From Pseudomonas sp. PDM18 (GTDB lineage: Bacteria; Pseudomonadota; Gammaproteobacteria; Pseudomonadales; Pseudomonadaceae), in contig NZ_JACVBX010000001.1 in assembly GCF_014852585.1 (NCBI RefSeq), positions 1-64,000 on the forward strand: a DNA stretch of 64,000 nucleotides, given 5' to 3'. The number at the start of each line of letters is the position of its first letter. Position 1 is the stretch's first letter. Both the position numbers and the translations under genes were made by a program. Below the pieces are notes generated by a model, which saw only the letters and a list, made by a program, of their open reading frames with translations, made no database searches and was not told where the DNA came from. Positions 1 to 8,588 of this stretch are shown here, in pieces.

Positions 1-1640
1 CCTTGCCACTGATGGTCTGCTCGGCCTTGGACTCGTCGATGTTGACGATGTCGTCACCGGCGATGACGTCGATGATCAGACCGGCAATCGGTTCCTCGAT
101 CTTCACCTCGTACGCATGCTTGGCGGTAACGTCGATGCTGTTGCCCGCGGCATCGTGGGCCACCAGGGTGGCGTTGATGCTGGTGGCTTTCGCCAGGTCG
201 GCACCGGCTACCTGCACGCTCCATTCGCCCGCGGTGTTCACCACGGTCTGATAGGCCGTGCCGTTGAGGTCGAACTTGACCACGTCACCGGCCTGGAACT
301 CGCCTGTCACTTTGCCGCTGATGGTCTGCGGGGTCTGCGATTCGGCGAAGTTGAGGATGTTGTCGGTGGTGACGTTGTTGATGGTCAGCTGCGCGACCGG
401 CGCGGTCACGTCCACGGTGTAGCCACGATCGGCCACGACAGCGGCAACGTTGCCCGCCACATCGTGGGCTTCCAGGGTGGCGTGGATGGTGCCAGCCTTG
501 GCCAGATCGGCACCGGCTACCTGCACACTCCAGTTGCCCGAGGTGTCGACAGCGGCGCTGTACTGCGTGCCGTTGAGGGTGAAGCTCACCAGGTCGCCGG
601 CCATGAACTCGCCAGTGGCCTTGCCGCTGATGGTCTGCTGGGCCTTCGATTCGTCGAGGTTGACGATGTCGTCACCCGCCACGGCGTTGATGGTCAGCTG
701 GGCCACCGGCGCAGTAACGTCGACCGCGTAGTTGTGGCTGGCACTGGCGCTCGCGCTGTTGCCGGCAATGTCGGTGGCGACGAAGGTGGCGTCGATGCGG
801 TGATCGGCATCGGCAGCCAGCTCGGCACCCGGAACACTGATGCTCCACTTGCCGTCGGCATCGACAGTGCCGCTGTAGGTCACTTCGTTGACAACGATCT
901 TGACGATGTCGCCGGCACGGCCGCCGGTGGTGCTACCGGTGATCGACTGGTTGGCCTGCGACTCGACGGCGTTGACGATGTCATCGCTGCCCAGGACGTT
1001 GATGTTCAGCGACGGGAACAGCGGTTGGGTGATGACGGTGTACGGGCGGTCAGCCTCGACATCGACGGCGTTGCCAGCTTCGTCATGGGCCTTGAGGGTG
1101 GCATGGATGTTGGACTCAGCCGCCAGATCGGCGCCGGCTACCTGCACGCTCCACTTGCCATCGGCTGCCACAGTGGCGCTGTAGGTGGTGCCGTTGAGCT
1201 CGAAGCTCACCACGTCACCGGCCTTGAACTCGCCAGAGGCCTTGCCGCTGACGGTCTGCGCCTGGGTGGCTTCAGTGCCGTTGAGCATGTCGTCACCAGC
1301 AACGGTGTCGATGGTCAGGGTCGCCACCGGGGCGGTGGTGTCCACGCTATAGGCATGCTCGGCCACGATAGAACCGGCGTTGCCTGCCGCATCATGGGCG
1401 ACCAGGGTGGCCTTGATGTTGCTGCCCTTGACCAGGTCAGAACCCGCTACCTGCACGCTCCACTTGCCATCGGCGGCGACGGCGGCACTGTAGGTGGTGC
1501 CATTGAGCTGGAAGCTCACCACGTCACCAGCCTTGAACTCACCGGTGGCCTTGCCGCTGATGGTCTGCTGAACCTTGGACTCTGCGCTGTTGACGACGTC
1601 GTCGCCAGCCACGGTGTCGATGGTCAGTTGGGTGGTGGTT
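1..1640 (-). repeat. tandem 103-residue Ig-like repeats of the adhesin
   Basis: A conserved landmark (GATGGTCTG or close variants, ending each unit's TISGK motif) recurs at about 11, 319, 628, 940, 1250 and 1559. The spacing is 308-312 bases, i.e. 103-104 codons. Each unit reads approximately SGKVTGEFKAGDVV, then SVQVAGADLA, then TLxAHDxAGN. The units are diverged at the DNA level and continue past the left edge. Confidence 0.85.
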
Positions 1641-4600
1641 TCGCTCGGACCGCTCAGGTCGATGACGAGCGGGAACGGCTGCGATTGCTCGCTGATATTG
1701 CCCGCCGGATCTTCGGCGGTAACGGTCAGGCCATGATTGCCTTCGGTCAGGGCCTTGTCGGCCGGAACTTCGAACGACCAGGTACCGTCTTCTTTGACAA
1801 CGGTGGAGCCCAGTTCGGTCTCGCCATCGAAGACATGGATGATGTCGCCCTTCTCGGCGCCACTACCGGAAATCACCGGGGTGGTGTCGTTGGTCGAGCC
1901 ATCTTTCGGAACGTCGATCAGGTTGGCCGGATCGTCGTTGTCGGTCACCTTGTCGATGCTCGGCACTGCCGAGGCAACGAAGTCCACGTTCAGGTGGAAG
2001 CCGTCAGAACTGCTGTGGTTGCCGGCCTTGTCATGCGACTCGGCGACGAAGGTGTAGGCGGTTTCCGGGCTGCCCACCAGGCTGTGGGCATCGGTTGGCT
2101 TGATCTGCCAGTTGCCGTCCTTGTCTACAGTGGTGCTGCCAATCTCGACGCGCTTGCCACCATCCTGTTCTGCGAACAGATGAATGACGGTGCCCGCTTC
2201 GCCCTTGCCATGGAACACCGGGTTCGGGTCGTCGGTATAGCCGTTGTCGAGGACCTGGCCCTGGACCTTGCCGACGGTGTCTTCGACGTAATCGATGGTC
2301 GGTTGGGTCGGGTTGGTGACGTCGATATTGATGGTGAACGACGAGACCTGCTCACTCCAGTTGCCGGCCGGCTCCTTGGCACGCACGGTGAGGACATGCT
2401 CACCCTCGGCCAGGGGCGAGGTGTCGAGCGACCAGTTACCCGATGCATCGGCAGTGGTGCTGCCAATCAGGGTGTTGGTGTTGTCGTAGACCTCGACCAG
2501 GCTGCCCGCTTTGGCAGTGCCATGGATTTCCGGGGTCGGGTCATTGGTGTAGCCGCCACGCTCTACCGGCAGCAGGATCGAGCCTTCGTCGTTGAAGACG
2601 CCGGTGATGGTCGGGGCGTTGGGGTCCACGTCAGTGATAAAGGAGACTTGAGGGCTCCTCTCACCTTCGTTGCCAGCCAGGTCGGTCACGGTCACGCTGA
2701 AGTCGTGCGGGCCATTGGGCGCCGGTACGTCTACGGACCAGGTGCCATCTTTGTTCACCGTGGTCGAGCCAATCGCCTTGTCGCCGTCGTAGACGGTCAC
2801 GATCGAATCCGGCGGCAGGGTTTCACCCGCGGCGTTACGCACGGTCGGCACTTCGTCGTCGGTCACATCGCCACTGTTGATCAGGCCTTTCAGATTGCCC
2901 ACGTCATCGATGATATCCCACTGATTCGAGGTCAGCGGTGCCGGTGCCTGGGTGTCCACAATGAAGTGATACGGGCCAGCCTTGGTGCTTTCCATGCCGG
3001 CGGCATTCACGGCAACGGCGTAGATGGCGTACTCGCCGTCCGCGCTGCCTGCGGGCAGGTTGATCTGCCATTGCCCATTGGCGTCGGCATCGACGGTACC
3101 CAGCAGGGTCTCGCCATTGAACACCTTCACCTTCTCGTTCGGCTCGGCGGTGCCCTTGATCAGTGCGGTGTTGTCATTGGTGTAGCCCTTGGGCTGCACG
3201 TTCAGGTGCGGGAAGACGTCGTCGTTCCAGACTTCCTTGATGACTGGTGCGGTAGGCGGTGCGGTCAGGACGGTGAAGTCACGCTCGTTACTGAACTCGC
3301 TCTGGTTACCGGCCAGGTCAGTGGCCTTGGCCACCAGCTTCACGTCTCCTGCCAGGGGCGCCTTGTACTGATCGCTGGTCAGCGTCCAGTTGCCATTTTC
3401 GCCGCTGATGGTACGGCCGACTTCCACTTCCTTGCCGTTGACGATGTTGTACACCACGATCGTCAGACCGGCTTCGTTCGCGGTACCCGAGATGACCGGC
3501 TTGCGATCATCGGTCGGAACGCTGCTGCTGATCTCGCCCTTAACCTCGCCCTCGTTATCGACAACGTGCTCGATACGCGGCGCGACCGGTGCGGTTACAT
3601 CAACGTGGATCGGGAACGCCGGCGACGGCTCGCTGATGTTGCCGGCACTGTCTTCAGCGGTAACCGTGAGATTGTGCTCGCCTTCGACCAGGGCCTTGTC
3701 AGCCGGGACTTCGAACGACCAGGTGCCATCTTCCTTGGCAACCGTGCTACCCAGCTCGGTTTTGCCGTCGAAGACGTGGATGACGTCGCCTTTCTCGGCG
3801 CCGCCACCGGAAATCACCGGCGTGGTGTCGTTGGTCCAGCCGTCCTTCGGAACGTTGATCAGCTGCGCGGGATCACCGTTGTCGGTGACCTTGTCGATCT
3901 GCGGGGCGGACGAAGCGTTGCTGTCGACCACGATAGCCACAACATTGGGCTCGCTCGTATTGCCCGCTGCGTCGGTGACGATGACGGAGATTGCGTTTTC
4001 GCCGTTCTCCAGGGGCTGGGTCGGCGTTACCGACCAGTTACCATCTTCATCGGCGATGACGGTCGCCACTTCGCCCGTGGGGAAAGTGACTTCCACGGTC
4101 GAACCCGGCTCGGTCTTGCCGTCGATGGTCGGGGTCGTGACGTTGGTGATGCCATCCCCCTTGGTGCCGCTGTCGGACTCTTCATTGAGCCACGCATCAG
4201 CCGGCGGAACGGAGGTGTCGACGATGATCGGCAGGACGTTCGGCTCGCTGATGTTGCCAGCCGGATCAGTGACGATGACGGTGATTTCGTTTTCACCGTC
4301 CACCAGGGGCTGGGTCGGCTTCACCGACCAGTTGCCGTCTTCATCCGCGGTGACAGTCGCCACTTCACCGTTGGGGAAGATGACTTCCACGGTAGAGCCC
4401 GGCTTGGTCTTGCCGTCGATGGTCGGCTTTTCTTCGCTGGTGATGCCATCGCCCTTGGTGCCGCTGTCGGACTCTTCATTGAGCCAGGCATCGGTCGGCG
4501 GAGCGCTGGTGTCAACGATGATCGGCAGAACATTGGGCTCGCTGGTATTGCCCGACGGGTCAGTGACGATAACGGAGATTGCGTTTTCGCCATTCTCCAG

Positions 4601-6793
4601 GGGCTGGGTCGGTGTTACCGACCAGTTGCCATCTTCGTCAGCAATGACGGTCGCCACTTCACCGTTGGGGAAGATGACTTCCACGGTAGAGCCCGGCTTG
4701 GTCTTGCCGTCGATGGTCGGCTTTTCTTCGCTGGTGATGCCATCGCCCTTGGTACCGCTGTCGGACTCTTCATTGAGCCAGGCATCGGCCGGTGGCGTAT
4801 TGCTGTCGACGATGATCGGGAAGACGTTGGGCTCGCTCGAATTGCCCGCCGGGTCGGTGACGATCACGGAGATTGCGTTTTCGCCGTTCTCTAGGGGCTG
4901 GGTCGGCGTTACCGACCAGTTGCCATCTTCATCAGCGGTGACGGTTGCCACTTCGCCCGTGGGGAAAGTGACTTCCACGGTCGAACCCGGCTCAGTCTTG
5001 CCGTCGATGGTCGGGGTCGTGACGTTGGTGATGCCGTCACCCTTGGTGCCGCTGTCGGACTCTTCGTTGAGCCACGCATCGGCTGGCGGAGTGATGGTGT
5101 CAACGATGATCGGCAGGACGTTGGGTTCGCTCGTGTTGCCAGCCGGATCAGTGACGATGACGGAGATTTCGTTTTCGCCATTTTCCAGGGGCTGGGTCGG
5201 CGTTACCGACCAGTTGCCATCTTCATCAGCAGTGCTGGTCGCCACTTCGCCGTTGGGGAACGTGACTTCCACGGTAGCGCCCGGCTCAGTCTTACCTTCG
5301 ATGGTCGGGGTCTCGACATTGGTGAAGCCATTACCAAGGGTACCACTTTCCGACTCCGGGCTCAGCCAGGCATCGGTTGGCGGGGTGCTGGTGTCAACGA
5401 TGATCGGCAGAATGTTGGGCTCGCTCGAGTTGCCTGCTGGGTCGGTGACGATCACGGAGATTGCGTTTTCGCCATTTTCCAGGGGCTGGGGCGGAGTCAC
5501 CGACCAGTTGCCGTTCTTATCAGCAGTAGTGGTGGCTACTTCACCTTTGGGGAAAGTTATTTCCACGGTCGCGCCCGGCTCGGTCTTGCCGACGATGGTC
5601 GGGGTTTTGTCGCTGGTGATGCCATCGCCTTTGGTGCCGCTGTCGGACTCCGGGTCCAGCCAGGCATCGGCCGGCGGAGTGCTGGTATCGACGATGATTG
5701 GCAGGATTTTCGGCTCGCTGCGGTTGCCCGCCGAGTCAATCGCGATAACGACGATCTCGTTGCTGCCTTCTGTCAGCGGCTTGGTCGGGGTAATCGACCA
5801 GTCACCGTTAGCATCCGCAGTGGTGGTTACCACTTCGCCGTTGGGGAAAGTGATTTCCACGGTCGCGCCCGGCTCGGTCTTGCCGTCAATGGTGGGGGTC
5901 TTGACGTTGGTAACTCCATCACCCTTGGTGCCGCTGTCGGACTCGGGATTGAGCAACGTCTCGACCGTTGGAGCGACGCTATCGACGATGATGTCGATGA
6001 CTTTGTTCGGCGCGCTGGGCTTCTCGCCCGCGACTTCCTGGATCACCTCGATGGTGTGCGCACCGTCGGTGAGCTCAGGTACAAACGTCCAACTGCCGTC
6101 AGGCTGAACAGTAGTGCTGCCGATCTCCACACCGTTGTCGGTGACATGAATGGTCGCACCAGGAATACCGCTGCCGGAAATTTGCGGGCGGGTATCATCC
6201 GTGGAGTCGCCATCGGCCAGTTGGCCCTGGATCGAGCCGACATTGTCGGTCACTTTGGTGTTGGTCGGCGCCGCAGTGGTCTTGGTGCCAGTCTTCTTAC
6301 CATCATCCTTGTTATGACGGATGATGGCGGCAGTGGCAGCGCCTGCACCGGCCAGGCCCAGCAGCAGTGGCCACAAGGCAAAACCGGCGGCGTCTTCAAT
6401 CATGGCCACGGCGTAGGGAGCCCCGTCACCGCCCAGGGCGATGGGCGCAGTTTCGCCATCGACCATCAGCAGCTTGCCATAGAAGCCTTCGCCGTCGGTG
6501 CGCACGTACGCGTAAAGATGGCCGTCTTCGGAGACGCCATAGAGCTGGCCGTCCATGCCGTCTGCGAAGAAGTCCTGGATGGTGAGGTCAGGCTTTTCAC
6601 TGCCCTCAAAGGATACCTGCAGGTCGTCTCCGACGCGCTTGACGGTGACGTTCTCCGGAGCGACATCGGTGCCGTCAACCTGAAGCAGGTACTTGGTGCC
6701 TGCCTGTGCCTTGACCTTGCCATTCGCCTTGACCGCAACCTTCTTGGCTGCGTTCTCGGTGACGGCTACCAGGCCGATAGTTTCAACTGCCAT
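1..6793 (-). CDS. giant Ig-repeat surface adhesin, BapA/LapF-like N-terminus (partial, C-terminus off the left edge)
   Basis: At least 2264 codons are open from the ATG at 6793 to the window edge without a stop. The strong ribosome site GAGGTGG lies 6-9 bases upstream. Residues 1-125 (MAVETIGLVAVTENAAKKVAVKA...) resemble the BapA prefix-like domain of biofilm adhesins. Residues about 137-158 (FALWPLLLGLAGAGAATAAI) form a hydrophobic helix, followed by KxDDGKK. The rest is tandem Ig-like modules: one single module, seven 98-residue units, about seven divergent units, then at least five 103-residue units. Such proteins are exported by a type I system and hold cells together in biofilms. The export genes and the C-terminal secretion signal are not in the window. 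Export route and role are inferred from the family. The N-terminus and repeats are seen directly. Confidence 0.9.
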   Translation of the reverse strand, partial: MAVETIGLVAVTENAAKKVAVKANGKVKAQAGTKYLLQVDGTDVAPENVTVKRVGDDLQVSFEGSEKPDLTIQDFFADGMDGQLYGVSEDGHLYAYVRTDGEGFYGKLLMVDGETAPIALGGDGAPYAVAMIEDAAGFALWPLLLGLAGAGAATAAIIRHNKDDGKKTGTKTTAAPTNTKVTDNVGSIQGQLADGDSTDDTRPQISGSGIPGATIHVTDNGVEIGSTTVQPDGSWTFVPELTDGAHTIEVIQEVAGEKPSAPNKVIDIIVDSVAPTVETLLNPESDSGTKGDGVTNVKTPTIDGKTEPGATVEITFPNGEVVTTTADANGDWSITPTKPLTEGSNEIVVIAIDSAGNRSEPKILPIIVDTSTPPADAWLDPESDSGTKGDGITSDKTPTIVGKTEPGATVEITFPKGEVATTTADKNGNWSVTPPQPLENGENAISVIVTDPAGNSSEPNILPIIVDTSTPPTDAWLSPESESGTLGNGFTNVETPTIEGKTEPGATVEVTFPNGEVATSTADEDGNWSVTPTQPLENGENEISVIVTDPAGNTSEPNVLPIIVDTITPPADAWLNEESDSGTKGDGITNVTTPTIDGKTEPGSTVEVTFPTGEVATVTADEDGNWSVTPTQPLENGENAISVIVTDPAGNSSEPNVFPIIVDSNTPPADAWLNEESDSGTKGDGITSEEKPTIDGKTKPGSTVEVIFPNGEVATVIADEDGNWSVTPTQPLENGENAISVIVTDPSGNTSEPNVLPIIVDTSAPPTDAWLNEESDSGTKGDGITSEEKPTIDGKTKPGSTVEVIFPNGEVATVTADEDGNWSVKPTQPLVDGENEITVIVTDPAGNISEPNVLPIIVDTSVPPADAWLNEESDSGTKGDGITNVTTPTIDGKTEPGSTVEVTFPTGEVATVIADEDGNWSVTPTQPLENGENAISVIVTDAAGNTSEPNVVAIVVDSNASSAPQIDKVTDNGDPAQLINVPKDGWTNDTTPVISGGGAEKGDVIHVFDGKTELGSTVAKEDGTWSFEVPADKALVEGEHNLTVTAEDSAGNISEPSPAFPIHVDVTAPVAPRIEHVVDNEGEVKGEISSSVPTDDRKPVISGTANEAGLTIVVYNIVNGKEVEVGRTISGENGNWTLTSDQYKAPLAGDVKLVAKATDLAGNQSEFSNERDFTVLTAPPTAPVIKEVWNDDVFPHLNVQPKGYTNDNTALIKGTAEPNEKVKVFNGETLLGTVDADANGQWQINLPAGSADGEYAIYAVAVNAAGMESTKAGPYHFIVDTQAPAPLTSNQWDIIDDVGNLKGLINSGDVTDDEVPTVRNAAGETLPPDSIVTVYDGDKAIGSTTVNKDGTWSVDVPAPNGPHDFSVTVTDLAGNEGERSPQVSFITDVDPNAPTITGVFNDEGSILLPVERGGYTNDPTPEIHGTAKAGSLVEVYDNTNTLIGSTTADASGNWSLDTSPLAEGEHVLTVRAKEPAGNWSEQVSSFTINIDVTNPTQPTIDYVEDTVGKVQGQVLDNGYTDDPNPVFHGKGEAGTVIHLFAEQDGGKRVEIGSTTVDKDGNWQIKPTDAHSLVGSPETAYTFVAESHDKAGNHSSSDGFHLNVDFVASAVPSIDKVTDNDDPANLIDVPKDGSTNDTTPVISGSGAEKGDIIHVFDGETELGSTVVKEDGTWSFEVPADKALTEGNHGLTVTAEDPAGNISEQSQPFPLVIDLSGPSETTTQLTIDTVAGDDVVNSAESKVQQTISGKATGEFKAGDVVSFQLNGTTYSAAVAADGKWSVQVAGSDLVKGSNIKATLVAHDAAGNAGSIVAEHAYSVDTTAPVATLTIDTVAGDDMLNGTEATQAQTVSGKASGEFKAGDVVSFELNGTTYSATVAADGKWSVQVAGADLAAESNIHATLKAHDEAGNAVDVEADRPYTVITQPLFPSLNINVLGSDDIVNAVESQANQSITGSTTGGRAGDIVKIVVNEVTYSGTVDADGKWSISVPGAELAADADHRIDATFVATDIAGNSASASASHNYAVDVTAPVAQLTINAVAGDDIVNLDESKAQQTISGKATGEFMAGDLVSFTLNGTQYSAAVDTSGNWSVQVAGADLAKAGTIHATLEAHDVAGNVAAVVADRGYTVDVTAPVAQLTINNVTTDNILNFAESQTPQTISGKVTGEFQAGDVVKFDLNGTAYQTVVNTAGEWSVQVAGADLAKATSINATLVAHDAAGNSIDVTAKHAYEVKIEEPIAGLIIDVIAGDDIVNIDESKAEQTISGK
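1650..3921 (-). repeat. divergent Ig-like modules of the adhesin
   Basis: Seven related but clearly diverged modules. The marker for the conserved G-x-W strand lies near 1776, 2107, 2431, 2736, 3066, 3382 and 3717. Period varies from about 305 to 335 bases. The modules near 1690-1925 and 3620-3855 are far more alike than their neighbours, which suggests a copied block. Confidence 0.75.
3922..5979 (-). repeat. seven tandem 98-residue Ig-like repeats of the adhesin
   Basis: Unit starts (variants of GTCGACGATGATCGGC) are at 3922, 4217, 4511, 4805, 5099, 5393 and 5687, with the next boundary at 5981. The period is 294 bases (98 codons; 295 once). Each unit encodes TIxGKTEPGATVEVTFPxGEV, then WSVTPTQPLxNGEN, then VTDxAGNxSEPN. 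DNA identity is high, and stretches are shared between non-adjacent units. Confidence 0.9.
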
Positions 6794-7358
6794 TTATACC
6801 CACCTCAATTGGGTCACTTGTGAGGTAGTAAGGATATTTACCCGATAGCACGAGGCATATTCAGAGGTTTCTCATAAAACTCCGAACTCTCTGACACTCC
6901 CTCCTACAACAGCAACATCGGACATGTGGATAGCAGCGCCCTCCCCCTCAGTTGTCGACCCTGGAAATCGACCAACCAAGAGATGCCTCACACACGCACC
7001 TTCAAAAAAATAATATTCGGACTATTCCCAAAAAAATACGAACCCCACAAAACCCAAGACCAAGAAGGCCCTATAAAAAGCAGCGCTTCGCCTAGAACCA
7101 GGAGATAAGAACAGAAAAAACCGGACTAGCAAAAAGCATCAAGTCTCAGCATTCAGAATATTCCCAAAAAAAACCGAACTATCTTACAGAGCCTCTACCC
7201 TGATAACCTCAGCAAAACCAAAACCACAACCAGCTCAACATCGATCTCACCATAGAAGCACAATCGAACGCCTGCATATCGCTCATAAATTTGATATTCG
7301 GACATTTCCCAAAAAGCCACTTAACCAATCATTTGCAGCCGAACCTCAACCTGCCAAT
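6794..7358. promoter_or_regulatory. AT-rich leader upstream of the adhesin gene
   Basis: About 565 bases without a credible gene. It is visibly AT-rich compared with everything around it, with many A runs. It holds the adhesin ribosome site next to 6793 and four copies of a motif of the form ATTCrGA..TTcCCAAAAA....CGAAC, near 6859, 7015, 7151 and 7296. The region probably carries the adhesin promoter and regulator sites and may be of foreign origin. No -10/-35 pair could be assigned with confidence. Confidence 0.5.
6859..7315 (+). repeat. four imperfect direct repeats in the adhesin leader
   Basis: Copies start at 6859 (ATTCAGAGGTTTCTCATAAA), 7015 (ATTCGGACTATTCCCAAAAA), 7151 (ATTCAGAATATTCCCAAAAA) and 7296 (ATTCGGACATTTCCCAAAAA). 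The first three are followed by a CGAAC. Spacing is 156, 136 and 145 bases. The copies are separated by unrelated sequence, so they are not a simple tandem array. Function unknown; candidate protein-binding sites. Confidence 0.55.
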
Positions 7359-7384
7359 TGAATCGCCCCTAGTTTCGTAGACAC
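7359..7384 (+). repeat. left inverted repeat of the IS3-family element
   Basis: TGAATCGCCCC, then three mismatches, TTTC, one mismatch and TAGACAC, matched against the inverted right end. Confidence 0.85.
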
Positions 7385-7420
7385 CTCCAAGCCTCATAAT
7401 GAGGCCCATCAGGAGGTGCC

Positions 7421-7699
7421 ATGAGCAACCAGCGTTACCCCGAAGAATTCAAAATCGAAGCGGTCAGACAAGTTACCGAGCGCGGCCTGCGTGTAGCGGA
7501 TGTGGCGGAGCGTTTGGGTGTGTCGGTGCATAGCCTCTATGTCTGGATCAGGCGCTATAGCAAGCCCCAGGAACAGCGGCAGCAAGAAGGCGATCAGCAA
7601 GCCGAACTGCGTCGTTTGCGCGCCGAACTCAAGCGGGTGACCGAAGAGCGAGACATCCTAAAAAAGGCCGCCGCGTACTTTGCCAAGGAGTCCGGCTGA
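7421..7699 (+). CDS. IS3-family transposase OrfA
   Basis: A 92-residue protein starting MSNQRYPEEFKIEAV. It has the HTH_Tnp_1 pattern (GLRVADVAERLGVSVHSLYVWIRRY) and then a Q/E/R-rich coiled region (LRRLRAELKRVTEERDILKKAAA), typical of OrfA, which binds the terminal repeats. The ribosome site AGGAGG precedes the ATG with short spacing. Near the end the frame contains the heptamer A AAA AAG (7660-7666). A -1 slip there joins orfA to orfB to give the OrfAB transposase. OrfA itself looks intact. Confidence 0.92.
   Translation: MSNQRYPEEFKIEAVRQVTERGLRVADVAERLGVSVHSLYVWIRRYSKPQEQRQQEGDQQAELRRLRAELKRVTEERDILKKAAAYFAKESG
7660..7666 (+). other. programmed -1 frameshift slippery site (A AAA AAG)
   Basis: The heptamer is in the right phase of the orfA frame (codons CTA AAA AAG). 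A one-base slip back leads directly into the orfB frame (GRRVLCQGVRLKYAFISKLS...). This is the classic IS3-family signal for making OrfAB. Confidence 0.8.
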
Positions 7700-8570
7700 A
7701 GTACGCCTTCATCAGCAAGCTGTCGGTGGAGTACCCGGTTCGACGTCTCTGCCAGACCCTCAAGGTGCATCCCAGCGGTTACTACGCCTGGCTGGCCGAG
7801 CCGAAATCCGTACGCGCTAAGGAAGATCAGCGCCTGCTCGGATTGATCAAACATGCCTGGCTGGAAAGCGGTGGGGTCTACGGCTATCGCAAGATCCACG
7901 ACGACCTGCGTGAGCTGGGAGAGTCCTGTGGCCGGCATCGCGTAGCCCGCCTGATGCGGGGGAAGGGTTGCGCTCGCAGACCGGCTATCGTCGTCGGCCC
8001 GGCTACTACGGCGGCAAGCCCACGGTGGCTTCGCCCAACCGTCTGGAGCGGCAATTTACCGTCAGCGAGCCGAACAAGGTCTGGGTCACTGACATCACTT
8101 ACATCCGCACTTATGAAGGCTGGTTGTACTTGGCGGTGGTGCTGGATCTGTTTTCGCGCCAGGTGATCGGCTGGTCGATGAAACCTCGGATGTGCAGCGA
8201 CTTAGCTATCGATGCGTTATTGATGGCGGTTTGGCGACGCAAGCCCAAGCAGGAAGTGAAGATCCACTCCGACCAGGGCAGCCAGTTCAGCAGCTCGGAC
8301 TGGCAGAGTTTCCTCAAGGCCAACAACCTGATCAGCAGCATGAGCCGACGCGGTAACTGTCACGATAACGCCGTGGCAGAAAGCTTTTTCCAGTTGCTGA
8401 AGCGCGAACGCATCCGACGAAAAACCTATGCCACTCGCGAAGAAGCTCGCAGTGATGTGTTCGATTACATCGAGATGTTTTATAACCCCAAACGCCGGCA
8501 CAGCAGCGCTATGCAGCTATCGCCAGTGGAGTTTGAGAAACGCTATTTCCAGAGCTTGGAAAGTGTCTAG
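7696..8570 (+). pseudogene. IS3-family transposase OrfB (rve integrase), broken by a one-base deletion
   Basis: The first part (LKYAFISKLSVEYPVRRLCQTLKVHPSGYYAWL...VARLMRG) is in one frame. From [18 protein letters not shown] onward it continues in the -1 frame to the stop at 8570. Joining the two gives a normal OrfB with HTH_21 and the DDE core: D in WVTDITYI, D in [10 protein letters not shown], and E in [11 protein letters not shown]. The break is at a run of five G (7958-7962), where six would keep the frame. Upstream of the break the frame would end at 8166 after a nonsense tail. This is either true inactivation or a homopolymer sequencing error. The G run is not a good slippery heptamer. 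Confidence 0.85.
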
Positions 8571-8588
8571 GAAAGCCGGGGCGATTCA
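8562..8588 (-). repeat. right inverted repeat of the IS3-family element
   Basis: The inverted copy of the left end. It overlaps the last codons and stop of orfB, as is common in IS3 elements. Confidence 0.85.

Larger units (their letters stand above)
7359..8588 (+). mobile_element. IS3-family insertion sequence, 1230 bp, transposase frameshifted
   Basis: Imperfect terminal inverted repeats bound the element. The left end starts TGAATCGCCCC and the right end reads the same inward from 8588, and both continue to TAGACAC with a few mismatches. Inside are orfA (helix-turn-helix and leucine-zipper region) and orfB (rve integrase), with an A AAA AAG slippery site near the orfA end, as usual in IS3 elements. 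A further one-base loss in a G run at 7958-7962 breaks orfB. No 3-4 bp target duplication is visible: the left flank is AAT and the right flank is AAC. Confidence 0.9.

Noticed and set aside
116-4894. Open frame of 1592 codons on the plus strand, antisense to the adhesin
   Set aside because: It mirrors the adhesin repeats (the same GxDGVDG-like pattern every 98-103 codons) and has no ribosome site or known domain. It arises from codon bias of a repetitive high-GC gene on the other strand.
3922-5979. Regular repeats that could suggest a CRISPR array
   Set aside because: The units are 294 bases long, coding and adjacent without spacers. They are protein repeats.
3390-6107. Second long plus-strand frame (905 codons) antisense to the adhesin, Ser/Thr/Pro-rich
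   Set aside because: Again an exact shadow of the 294-base repeats. The adhesin reading has a start, ribosome site and family N-terminus.
6926-7108. 60-codon plus-strand frame in the AT-rich leader
   Set aside because: No ribosome site and no family likeness; it contains two A-rich stretches of the repeated motif.
7955-7970. A second programmed frameshift inside orfB
   Set aside because: The G run does not form an X XXY YYZ heptamer in the reading phase, and IS3 elements shift only between orfA and orfB. A deletion or sequencing error is more likely.
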